Virus record (IMG/VR): IMGVR_UViG_3300000115_000032
Location: 16,826-54,180 of that record
Source of the DNA: a virus
Direction: 5' to 3' (one strand)
Length of the DNA: 37,355 nucleotides
Shown piece by piece: positions 24,279 to 34,100 of the stretch. The position numbers and the translations under genes are program-made. Within the stretch, counting starts at the first letter, position 1, and every line of letters starts with the position of its first letter. The notes beneath the pieces are model-generated. The model saw only the letters and a program-made list of their open reading frames with translations. It was not told the origin of the DNA and made no database searches.

Positions 24279-25361
24279 CTAAAATATATTTTTAAATAAT
24301 TTTCCAACAGCTGTATGTGGCTTAAATATTTTTTGACCTAATTGGCCTAAAGCCATTTGAGCTAACCATCCAGCAGGACCTAATCCACTTAATAAATTAG
24401 GCTTAATTCCAACACTAGACATAGCTTTATCCATTACTGCTTTTTTAGGGTCTATAGCTGCTTTCATTAAAGGTGTATTCAATAAACCAGTTCCTTTTAT
24501 AACATTCTCTTTTAAAGGAGTATTTAAAGAAGGGGTTCCAAGAAAATCTCTACCTTTATTCATCCATCTTTGAGCATCATTTTTAATCCCAGAAGTAACT
24601 ATACCTAGTGTACTAGAAGGTTCTGTAACTCCAGTCATAGGCTTTATAAGAGAATTTAAACCACTTGTTGTATCCTTAAAAGTTCCTGATATTTTAGGAG
24701 CAAATGGTCCAATCATACTTTCAGCTTGATTAGCAACTGTTTTAGCTGCATTTGATAAAGCCATGCTTTCATCATATAATGGAACGTCTCCTGCAAGTAC
24801 TGATTTCATTCCTTCTTTAACTTCTGGCTTTTTTGAAATAAAATCATCTAAACTTTCACCTGATAAATCTTTAAATGTTTCTGTTTTATATCCAGGTATT
24901 TTGTCATAAATAGTTTTATTATCGCCTGATAATTTCTCTATTTTTTTATTAGATAAACCCCAGTCTCCTAAATTTACATCATCTAAACCTTTTTCTTCAG
25001 CCCATTTTAAATACTCTTCCCTTGCAAAAGTTTTATCCCCTGCTATATTTTCAAAATACTTTTTTCCTTCATCACTTAGTTTAATTCTATCTTTAGCTCC
25101 CCTCAAAGGACCTTTGCCTGCTTTTCTATCAAACATATTAAAATTAGTAGCAGGAGATAGTGGGTCTGAAGATTCAACTTGAGGAACCTTTAAATCTAGG
25201 TAACCAGATTCAGACAGTAATCTTTCATTTCTCGTATTTAAATAGTTACTAGCGTTAATTCCAGTTTTTGTTAATTCTAATGCTGAATCAAGAGCTGTAG
25301 CTTTTTTAGGTTCAGGTTGTTTTTTATCTCGTAATTTATTATTAACATTTACGTAAGCCAT
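24279..25361 (-). CDS. Structural/internal virion protein candidate
   Basis: 360 residues. The N-terminal third is charged (NKLRDKKQPEPKKATALD) and the C-terminus is Gly/Pro/Leu-rich with short hydrophobic stretches (LLSGLGPAGWLAQMALGQLG, then KIFKPHTAVGKLF). The DNA around 24990-25130 encodes an EF-like acidic stretch (KGLDDVNLGDWGLSN) but no clear catalytic motif. It is the first gene after a 73-base gap that holds a promoter-like sequence, and it heads the cluster of internal-protein genes. I do not recognise a family. Confidence 0.45.
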   Translation of the reverse strand: MAYVNVNNKLRDKKQPEPKKATALDSALELTKTGINASNYLNTRNERLLSESGYLDLKVPQVESSDPLSPATNFNMFDRKAGKGPLRGAKDRIKLSDEGKKYFENIAGDKTFAREEYLKWAEEKGLDDVNLGDWGLSNKKIEKLSGDNKTIYDKIPGYKTETFKDLSGESLDDFISKKPEVKEGMKSVLAGDVPLYDESMALSNAAKTVANQAESMIGPFAPKISGTFKDTTSGLNSLIKPMTGVTEPSSTLGIVTSGIKNDAQRWMNKGRDFLGTPSLNTPLKENVIKGTGLLNTPLMKAAIDPKKAVMDKAMSSVGIKPNLLSGLGPAGWLAQMALGQLGQKIFKPHTAVGKLFKNIF

Positions 25362-25396
25362 TTCAAGTCCTTATTTATTAGATTTTCAGACATATT

Positions 25397-25425
25397 AATA
25401 TAATTGTTTCTCTTAATCATTCCAA
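25397..25425 (-). promoter_or_regulatory. Possible promoter for the internal-protein gene cluster
   Basis: Read on the minus strand, TTGGAA (top 25420-25425) and TATATT (top 25397-25402) are separated by exactly 17 bases, matching the -35 hexamer in four and the -10 hexamer in five of six positions. It lies in the only gap of more than 50 bases in the long minus-strand operon, directly upstream of the gene starting at 25361. A separate late promoter for the ejection genes would be sensible. The base composition makes chance matches common. Confidence 0.4.
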
Positions 25426-25434
25426 TATCTTTAT

Positions 25435-27504
25435 TTAAAAATTAGCTCCAAAGAATGTTGCATTTTCAGTTGGTGTTGATACTGTTCCAGTCGTTACTTC
25501 TAAAATTGGACGTGACCCCACTGAAGTATTATCTGGTTGTCCTACAAATACTGCTCTTTGTGCTAAATAATTACCAGTTGAAGAAGGAACAGTTCCCCAC
25601 GATGAATCATTTGAGTTAAGATAAAACTCATCGTAATCTATTCCAGCTACACTAAAAGTGCCATTATTTTCAATGTCTGCTTTAGCATCTGCGTTCATAT
25701 CAAATTCGTAAGTTGCAAAACTTGAAGTAGCTGGTAAACTTGTTGAAGCTGAATATTCAGTAACATCATCTGCGTCCCAACCAGATGTAAATCCAGCAAA
25801 ATCATTAAAGGTTGCTCTTTCTGCTGTTAAACCAGCAGTTGAATCATCATAATCAGACCCATCATAAGTTGACTTTAATATAATAATATTAACTGCAGTT
25901 GTTGTGCTTTTATCGTCTGTAACAGTTGTATTAAGAATGTATTTTGAACTGCTAACTGTTGATGTTATGCCAGATGTATCGAATGCGTGATGACATTGTA
26001 GATAATTTACGTGCCTTGTGGTTGAACTACCAAATTGACCACTCGTAGTCGTTTGTTGTACATAACTTCCAAGAGACCTTATGTTGGAAGTTGCAAGAAA
26101 GCCAGTTTGTGATTGATTACCAGTACCAGACGCAGCAACCCTTGCAGCGAGTAAAGAAGATGCACTTTTTTGATTACTGCCAATCAGATTTGTCCTATGT
26201 AATGGCAAATATGCATCAGATTGTATTGTAGACAAATTAACGTCCATATATTGAGCAGAATTAGGTAGTAATGCAGAGCTAACATTTAAAATTTTGGTGT
26301 ATCTATAACTACCATCTCCATTGTCTTTTAATGTATGATATGTGTCATATTCTAATGCATTGTAATCTTTATCAAATGCAATTGGTTTGCGTATATAAAA
26401 AGATTCGTTGCTAATTTTAAATTGGAACTTATCATTTATAGGCTGATAATAATTTGTATCTATCTCTAATGTTAAGTTTTTATTAAATCTATTAGTTATG
26501 TCGTTGCAAAAATCATCTAATGTTATATTTAAACAAGATGTATCTTCAAATGTTTTTCTAATAAATAAATTTTTAATTTCATTAGCAATCTCTATGGTAT
26601 TAATAAAACCAACAAACACATTGTCTTTTACATAATAGCCAATTACTTTTTTATTATCTTTTGTTAAATATTTACCATAACCATCATCATCATAATCTTT
26701 CAAATCATACATAGAGCATAAATTGTTTATTATTATATCTTTAAAATTGTCTATATTGTAAGCACAAACAGTAAAAACAATAGAGTTATGGTAATATACT
26801 GCACTACCGTGAGTATATAAATCTTCATTCACACTGTAATTACTTAAATCTGCACTACCAAATTCTTCTGTATTGGTATACTGCCCCATAGTTATAAATT
26901 CATTGTTAATTTTACCTATTGTAAAATCTAAATATGGAATATCTTTATTTAATTTTGTATAATTGCTATGTGTATTTAACATAGAATTACCATTATTTTC
27001 ACCGACATTATTTAAATTAAATCCATAATCACGAATTGTTTCATTGTTTTCATATTTAACATTCTGTATTTCAAGTCCTTTAGTATGTATATCAAATTCT
27101 ATTTTACAATCATTGAATGTTTTATTTAATTTAACAAGCTGATAAACTTTGCAAGTATTTAATTTTATCTCTAAGTCTTCTTCTACATTAAAATTTTGTG
27201 ATTCTTCATCTAATTCTACATTAATTAAACTAAATTCTAATTGTTGTGTTCCTAAATGTTGATTAATGTCTGGTCTTATTCCAACGACTTTATGAGGGTT
27301 ATTTCCTTTGCGTTTACCTACACTTACAATGTTTTTTGATAATAAAGATATTTCACCAATGTTTGATGTTGTATCTTGAAATTTTAAGTCTATTTCTTCA
27401 TAAGAACCATCTGGCTTTTTATAGTTAATAGGTGAATGCTTAGTATGAATTTTAAATTTATTATCTTCTATTTGGACTGTTGTTCTGTTTATAGGATTAT
27501 TCAT
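25435..27504 (-). CDS. Tail fibre/adhesin-like protein with DNRLRE-like C-terminus
   Basis: 689 residues, beta-rich and Asn/Asp/Thr-rich with no signal peptide. The N-terminal part (NRTTVQIEDNKFKIHTKH, KKPDGSYEEIDLKFQD) resembles beta domains of fibre or wall-associated proteins. The C-terminal about 200 residues (HAFDTSGITSTVSSSKYILN ... FATYEFDMNADAKADIE ... GSRPILEVTTG) look like a beta-sandwich of the DNRLRE/carbohydrate-binding type, which ends in RPxLxV. Its start shares one base with the preceding fibre gene's stop (TAATG). It probably recognises the host surface. The domain call is by pattern only. Confidence 0.5.
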   Translation of the reverse strand: MNNPINRTTVQIEDNKFKIHTKHSPINYKKPDGSYEEIDLKFQDTTSNIGEISLLSKNIVSVGKRKGNNPHKVVGIRPDINQHLGTQQLEFSLINVELDEESQNFNVEEDLEIKLNTCKVYQLVKLNKTFNDCKIEFDIHTKGLEIQNVKYENNETIRDYGFNLNNVGENNGNSMLNTHSNYTKLNKDIPYLDFTIGKINNEFITMGQYTNTEEFGSADLSNYSVNEDLYTHGSAVYYHNSIVFTVCAYNIDNFKDIIINNLCSMYDLKDYDDDGYGKYLTKDNKKVIGYYVKDNVFVGFINTIEIANEIKNLFIRKTFEDTSCLNITLDDFCNDITNRFNKNLTLEIDTNYYQPINDKFQFKISNESFYIRKPIAFDKDYNALEYDTYHTLKDNGDGSYRYTKILNVSSALLPNSAQYMDVNLSTIQSDAYLPLHRTNLIGSNQKSASSLLAARVAASGTGNQSQTGFLATSNIRSLGSYVQQTTTSGQFGSSTTRHVNYLQCHHAFDTSGITSTVSSSKYILNTTVTDDKSTTTAVNIIILKSTYDGSDYDDSTAGLTAERATFNDFAGFTSGWDADDVTEYSASTSLPATSSFATYEFDMNADAKADIENNGTFSVAGIDYDEFYLNSNDSSWGTVPSSTGNYLAQRAVFVGQPDNTSVGSRPILEVTTGTVSTPTENATFFGANF

Positions 27505-30500
27505 TAGCTAAAATTTAAACTTGCTACTCCATAATATTTACTTGTTCCGTCAAAGTAAAAACTTAATATATCTACTGCTCCATTAGCACTCGATAGAGTT
27601 GGGTTAGTTCCTCCTGGCCATAAAAGAGTATCGCTTCCATCTAAAGTCCAAGTTATGCTTGTAAATGTAGAACCACTTGCAGGTTGAGTTAATTTTAAAA
27701 GTAAATTACAGGCTCCTGACGGATGACTTGCAAAATTTATATTAGCTCCTTGTAAGGTTAAGTTGTATTTATTACCTTCGCTCCACGAAATATAATGTGT
27801 CGAACCAAGAAACGAATCTGTCGGTTGTTCTACAAAACTTGCAGAATGTGCAAATCTAACTTCACCTCTTGGCTGTATATCATCATTAGAAGTTGCCCCA
27901 ATATATGTAACACCATTATCTATTTGAGCAAGTCTATTTTCAAGGTTTTCAATAGATACATCTGTATCTGTATTAGCAATATAAGAAGGTGTTCCAAATG
28001 TTCCATCGTGTTTTAAAAATTCACCAGCACTACCTGCTGCTGGTACTAATGCACTATTACCTGTACCTATATCAGTTTTAATTTCTGCAAGTGTTCTGCT
28101 TTCTAATCCGCTAGCTGTAAACCTAGCATATTCATCATCTGCAACATCTGCTGCATCTATTTTAACTGCATTAGTGTTAGAAATTCCAAATGTTAAATTA
28201 TCTTGTTTACCATTCCAAGTAGATGCACTGGCTATTTTACCATCAACTATAGCTGTTCCATTCCATGTACCTGCTGCTATTGTTCCTGCATCAGTAATAC
28301 CAGCATCAAATGTTACTGCATTTGTTATATTACCACCAGTAATTGTTAAATCACCAGCAATAGTAGTAGATGATGCTGCTCCATATCCTATGTCAGTATC
28401 AACAGTATTATCGCTTTGAGGTGAAAATTTAATTGCATTTCTTGAACTTCCATGAGTCATAAGTGATTTTTGAAAATAAGCTCTTTCTTCTCCATCTGCT
28501 ACATCTGATAATATAAGATTATCACTCATATAAACAACATCTTGGCCTGCATCATTTTTACCTGTAGAATTTTGCATAGATATATAATCAGTATCAGAAG
28601 GAGATGCAGAGTTGTGATAAAAATTTATAATAGGACCAAATGTAGTAGCCCCAGTAGATGTTATTTGAAAACTTGGTTTAGCAGAACTTGGACTAGTGTC
28701 TACTATAGTTACATCGCCACCATCTGCATCTAAAGTAATATCTCCACTTGCATCAAAATATAAGTCTCCAGAAGTTATAATTTTATCTAAAGAAGATATA
28801 GTTAAATCTCCACTTGAATAAGTAACATCTGATAAATCGTTTAAAGCTGATGCTCCACCACCTGCTGATTCAACTGCTGTTTCTAAAGCTTGTAATGATT
28901 GTTTTATAGTTTGACTATCAGAAATTGTACTACCAGTAAATGTACCTAAATGTTCAGCATCATCAGAAGCAGCACCTACTAAAGTATATAAATGGTCTAA
29001 ATCAAAACTTGCCTTTGTTTGGTCTCCAGTATTTGTTCCGCTTTGTCCTACAAGATATGTTTGATTAATAGCTGTACCTTGCCAAGTACCAGTATCAATA
29101 GTTCCAACAGTTGTTATTCCTAATCCATCAATATCAGATTTAGTTTGGTCTGCTGTAGCCCCAGCTTCTACTCCTAGAAATGATAATACATTAGCTTGAG
29201 TCATTTCACTTGGTGCTGCTGCTCCTCCTGAGTTATTACCTAACATTCTTGCATTAGTCATATTTTGTATTTTAGCATATGTAATTGAAGCATTAGCAAG
29301 TTGGTCTTCATCTATACCTTCATCTTTTATAGAAACTGCTCCTGAAGATACATCAAAATTGCCACTATTAAATGATGCAACTCCTTTATTAATACTTGTT
29401 GCTTCTTCTGCTGCTATAGTAATTGTTGAAGTACTAATACTTGTATCTATTCCTTCTCCACCACTTACAGTCCAATCTGCATTGCCAGTAGTTATAGAAT
29501 GATTTCCACTATCTGTTGTAAATTTAACTCTATGAATATCTCCTGCTGTAGTAATATAACCATAATCTTCTATTTTTTCTTTAATAGCTCCTGCTGTCAT
29601 TAAAGATGTATCATTATCTGTAAAACTACTACCTGTATGAACTGTTGTAATACCTACTGTTCCACTTGTTGCATCATCAAAAGTCCAAGTACCAGTAGTT
29701 GTAAATCCTGCTGCGGTTATAGTCCCTGAAGTTGTATCGTCTGCATTATCTCTTAAATAATTATTAGGTATAATTTGGTCACCTGTATTAGTTCCACTTA
29801 AATTACCTATATCTGTTAAATCTTGAGCAGATAAAGAGCCAGTACCAGTTATATAGTTTCCAGCAGCTTGACCTCCTATATCAGCTAATACATTAGCTCC
29901 TGTTCTAAATTTAACATAACCATTATTTGCATTGTCAGACACTAAAAATTTATCTGTATCTGTACCAGCATTTTGTATTAAACCTAATCTTAATACGCCA
30001 TTGCTTGTAACAGACAATTGTTCGTAAGTATCTCCAGCTGATGGAGTTACGTTACTCATTACACTATGGTCACTAGCACTAGTACCGCCAGTGCTTCTAT
30101 ACATTAATCTAAATACATTAGTAGATGAATCTAACCCCATGCACCATGCATTTGTAGTAAAAGTTTCAGGATGTCTTCTTCCAAATGATAAAAACTGGTC
30201 ATATACATTACTAGGAGAATAAAATCTTAAATGAGCATGTCCTGTATTTTCTATAAGGAATGTAGGGTCTTTAGATTCATCAGTTCCCATATCAGTTGTA
30301 TCTGCTCTTTTAAAATATACAGGTGTAGTTATATCTGATAAATTATTTTTATCTATAGATATTATTTTATTAGTTTTGTTACCAGACTTTCCAACAGATA
30401 CTAATCCATTATTAACAGTTAAGTCACCTTCTTTAATAGGCTTAATACCTATAGGTAATTTTACAGGTTCTTTATGTTCAGCTGATTTAGGTCTATATTG

Positions 30501-30680
30501 AGTAAGCCTAGAAGAGTACCATCTGTTATTCCATTTGTAAAATAAAAAAATACCTTGTCCAGGTATTCTTCTTACTTGAAAGTCACCATCTCTACCAGAT
30601 GATTGCGATGGATAACCAGTAGCTCTACCAATTATCTTTTGTTTATTTTGCAATAACGATTTTAAGTTTTTTTTATTCAT
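27504..30680 (-). CDS. Tail fibre protein with NTGDQ-type repeats
   Basis: 1058 residues. The N-terminus carries a basic attachment-like segment (GDFQVRRIPGQGIFLFYKW, NNRWYSS). The body has the low-complexity Thr/Ser/Asp/Gly/Ala pattern of phage fibres: GTNTGDQ at about 296-302 and again later, GTIDTGTWQGTAI and GTIAAGTWNGTAIV repeats, and LTDIGNLSG/ADIGGQAAG units, as found in phage tail fibres with repeated shaft segments. The C-terminal 70 residues are a compact beta domain (YNLTLQGANINFASHP, LWPGGTNPTL, DILSFYFDGTSKYYGVASL), probably the receptor-binding or trimerisation tip. It overlaps its upstream neighbour by 8 bases and the adhesin by one base. Confidence 0.75.
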   Translation of the reverse strand: MNKKNLKSLLQNKQKIIGRATGYPSQSSGRDGDFQVRRIPGQGIFLFYKWNNRWYSSRLTQYRPKSAEHKEPVKLPIGIKPIKEGDLTVNNGLVSVGKSGNKTNKIISIDKNNLSDITTPVYFKRADTTDMGTDESKDPTFLIENTGHAHLRFYSPSNVYDQFLSFGRRHPETFTTNAWCMGLDSSTNVFRLMYRSTGGTSASDHSVMSNVTPSAGDTYEQLSVTSNGVLRLGLIQNAGTDTDKFLVSDNANNGYVKFRTGANVLADIGGQAAGNYITGTGSLSAQDLTDIGNLSGTNTGDQIIPNNYLRDNADDTTSGTITAAGFTTTGTWTFDDATSGTVGITTVHTGSSFTDNDTSLMTAGAIKEKIEDYGYITTAGDIHRVKFTTDSGNHSITTGNADWTVSGGEGIDTSISTSTITIAAEEATSINKGVASFNSGNFDVSSGAVSIKDEGIDEDQLANASITYAKIQNMTNARMLGNNSGGAAAPSEMTQANVLSFLGVEAGATADQTKSDIDGLGITTVGTIDTGTWQGTAINQTYLVGQSGTNTGDQTKASFDLDHLYTLVGAASDDAEHLGTFTGSTISDSQTIKQSLQALETAVESAGGGASALNDLSDVTYSSGDLTISSLDKIITSGDLYFDASGDITLDADGGDVTIVDTSPSSAKPSFQITSTGATTFGPIINFYHNSASPSDTDYISMQNSTGKNDAGQDVVYMSDNLILSDVADGEERAYFQKSLMTHGSSRNAIKFSPQSDNTVDTDIGYGAASSTTIAGDLTITGGNITNAVTFDAGITDAGTIAAGTWNGTAIVDGKIASASTWNGKQDNLTFGISNTNAVKIDAADVADDEYARFTASGLESRTLAEIKTDIGTGNSALVPAAGSAGEFLKHDGTFGTPSYIANTDTDVSIENLENRLAQIDNGVTYIGATSNDDIQPRGEVRFAHSASFVEQPTDSFLGSTHYISWSEGNKYNLTLQGANINFASHPSGACNLLLKLTQPASGSTFTSITWTLDGSDTLLWPGGTNPTLSSANGAVDILSFYFDGTSKYYGVASLNFS

Positions 30681-31104
30681 TTAAACTCACAACGTTAGTG
30701 TCTCTATATTTTCTAAAAATTATACCTATATCGTTTACACTAAAATCATTTTTAATATTAAGACCTTCTAATTTAATCTGAATATTGTAAACGTCTTTTA
30801 AAGGTATTGGTAAATTCTTTACTACTTCAATGCTTTGATTAGCATTATTATTTTGATAACTGTTATTCATTACTAGTAATTGTTTAAAACTTTCATCTAA
30901 ACTAGTTCTATACATAAATCTTAATGCAAAAAAAGCATGTGAATTTGCAGTATTAACAGAACCTTTATTAAAATTGCATATAATACCTATTATAGACTTT
31001 TTAGCATCAGGAGCTCCTAAATCAGTATATTTTGTAGTCATTTTAAAATTAACTGTAGATACTGCTGTATCACTCCATGATTTAAATTTGATAGCTTTAG
31101 CCAT
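30673..31104 (-). CDS. Small beta-rich structural protein linked to the neck/fibre genes
   Basis: 143 residues of mixed beta strands (IKFKSWSDTAVSTVNFKMTT, KSIIGIICNFNKG, FFALRFMYRT, IPLKDVYNIQIKLEGL) and no enzyme motif. It is wedged between the large neck protein (sharing one base at TAATG) and the repeat fibre (8-base overlap), so all three must be made together. A connector or fibre-attachment role fits the place, but no family is recognised. Confidence 0.5.
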   Translation of the reverse strand: MAKAIKFKSWSDTAVSTVNFKMTTKYTDLGAPDAKKSIIGIICNFNKGSVNTANSHAFFALRFMYRTSLDESFKQLLVMNNSYQNNNANQSIEVVKNLPIPLKDVYNIQIKLEGLNIKNDFSVNDIGIIFRKYRDTNVVSLNE

Positions 31105-34100
31105 TAATGTATAGAGCCTGAAGTATCAGGACTCCCCCCTGCATTGTTTTCTTCAGATAAATAACATAACTTACCTAACGAACCTGTATTTTGAAAATTA
31201 GTTATAGAATTATTTTTACCTGGATAAAATCTTTTAATTCCTTTTGTCCAAGAATTAACTATTAAAGAATATATAAAACAATCAGAATCTCCTGTTGTTG
31301 TATATTTATTTTTTTTGACTATAATAATGTCTCTAGTAAAAGCATCGTAGCCTATAACAGTGGCTTCGGATATAAAAGAAGCCCATTCATCTCTGTTGAT
31401 AATTTGCTGAGAACTGTCATTGTCTTCTCTTATAAATAAATCTTTAAGTTCTTCTCCATTATATAACCATGCACCTCTATCATTTGCCCAAAATATACCA
31501 TTATCTGTTATGCAATAATGATTTTTATTCTGTATTCCCTTCCATTTATGTCTTTCTTCAATAAAGAATTCAGCTGCTATACCTGTAGATATATTAAGTA
31601 TATAGCATATTCTCTTTTTAAATTGCAATACTTTATCTCCATAAGAAGTTAATGCAATAATTTCATCACCATCTGATATATCTAAATCTAAAATATTAGC
31701 AGGGTATGGAAAAGAGTCTAATGCATTTACAGGACTAACTACCATTCTATCATTATAATATTCATAAGAATAACCATTCCAAACTCTTATATTTCCTACA
31801 AAAGCTCTTCTTCCTGCTATACAAGCAGATTTAAAATCTACATGCAAAGTATTATTTAAAGGTGAAAATCCATTAATATCTTCGTAAGATTTTGTTTTAG
31901 GCATTTGAATATACTCTATATCATAAGTACTTCCATCCCATAAAGTAATATTATTGTTATCTGCTGCAGTAGTATTACTATCTCCAATGCTAGCTTCACT
32001 TGCTGTTGCCCATTGATATTTACTTTCAAGACCATCTGTTGAATCTGTAGTATCTACAACAGAAGCTTTTACAAAACCTCTATTAAAATCAAATTTACCT
32101 AAATTCCAAAATGTAGAATTATTTTCTTCTGAATGAGTGTAATACAATCTTATTCCATTTATTCTTGCATCATCAAAACATTTATCTCCTAAAGAATTTG
32201 CAGGTTTAAATAAAACTCTTAATTTTAAAGTTTTATTATTTTCGTCATCATCAAAATAACCTACTCCTGATGGAGATGAACTAGAAAAATAATGACTAGG
32301 TAATGATTCGCTTCCATCGTCATAACAAGCAACTGCATATATTTTAATACTGCCAGTCCAATCTATTCCACCGCTACTACCTTGGTGAAAGTGAACTTTC
32401 ATTAAAGAATCATTGCCAGTTATTGCATGATTTGAATCTCTTAAATTATTTGTACTTGCTACGACTAATCCTGTATTAACATTATTTTGATTTAAGCTTT
32501 TAGTATAATTCCATATTTTAGCTTGAAGACCTATAAAAAATCCTTTTGTATCTGTTGAATAATTAAAAGCACTACCAAAATGATTGCTTATATCTTTATA
32601 ACCTAACCATTGAGTAGGATTTGCCCACATATATCCTGAAAAATCATTGTATATATTATCTACTACATTATCATCAAAATAAGTTGATTCTAATTGCTGT
32701 TTTAAAGAAAAATTAGTTTCTGCAATTCTTAGAACATTGCCTTCATCATAAAATAAAGGGTCAGAAACTAAGCTAGAATCAACAGTATTAATAGCATACC
32801 AATTTAAGTATTTATTTGCATTATTATCAGATATGCTAGTTATAGGATTAGCAAAGCGAGTAATCCAAGTGTTTGAAAAAGTACTAAATAATTTGAATAT
32901 TAAAGGGTTTAAAACATTTGAACCAGTATTAATGTTAACATTTGATTGAGAAATAAAAGCAAATTGTTCATCATCAACTCCTATTGTAGAAACAAAATCT
33001 CCATTAAAATCTCTCCATTCAGCCCTTAAATTAAATTGATGATTTTGAGCACCTGTGCTTGCTTTTATTTCTAAATAATAGCCAGGATAAATTTCTCCAG
33101 AACTATCTGAATCAGCAGTAACAGAACCAGATGTATATCCAGTTAAAGCATCTATATCTGATTTTAAAGCAATTAAAGCTGCTTCATTTGTTGCATAATT
33201 TATTGGAAAGTTTACTATTTCTTTATCATCAATAGCACTTCCAGTTCCTTCAAAATATAAGCTTAACATTACTCCAGATGCTGGATTCCCTTTTAATATA
33301 AATTTCCATGTTTCTTGAGTTGTATCAGGGTCTCCTATTTGAAGACTTGTATTGCCTCTTAAAACCATTGCTCCCCCATGTGGGCCTAATGATGTAACAT
33401 TAAAAGTTTCTAAATTATTTTCTTCGTATGAATCTCCTTCGCTAGGTATAAAACCATAAGTGTCTTTATCATCTAGTAAATGAACAGCTGATGAAATACC
33501 TGTACTTCCAGCTTCTCCTCCATTTGAAGATATAGAAGCACCACTTGTATTATAATAAGTCATTTTGCAATTAATAGCTCCAGATACAGCCCCTGAAGTT
33601 CTTGGAAACAATCTAATCATATCATCCAATTCTTCTGAAACATGCCAATCATTTCCACCGTCTCCACTAGCACTTGGTGGAGTAGAAGAACTAGAATCGT
33701 AATCATTTATATTTTCATCACCAGCAGTATTTTCTAAATATTGAGCATAAAATCTATCAGAAGCTGAACCTCCACTATAGTTATTTATTTCATATATTAA
33801 TTGAGATTGAAATGCATTTTTCATTTTAAAATATTCTATACTCATATCATAATCTGTATCATAGTAATTTTGTGTCGTTTCTACTGGAACTGTAAAACCA
33901 CTATTAGTATTTGTATAATCCATATTTCCGTATTCATTTTTATATCCACTCCATTTATAAAAACCCATCATATCATGAGTATCTATACTTAAGGAACCAT
34001 TTGGATAATTACTTGCATCAAATGTAGCTGAAAAGGGTAAATTTGAATCATTGTAATAACTTGCTGCAATTTCATGATACTGACCACCAGCCCAACTTCT

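Noticed and set aside
25346-25420. A 24-residue minus-strand frame (MIKRNNYINMSENL...) in the gap before the internal-protein genes
   Set aside because: It overlaps the candidate promoter and the downstream start, has no good RBS and no recognisable feature.
27795-28733. Plus-strand frames of 63-81 codons inside the fibre gene
   Set aside because: They are antisense shadows of a repeat-rich fibre gene, without RBS and with Ile/Cys-rich meaningless content.
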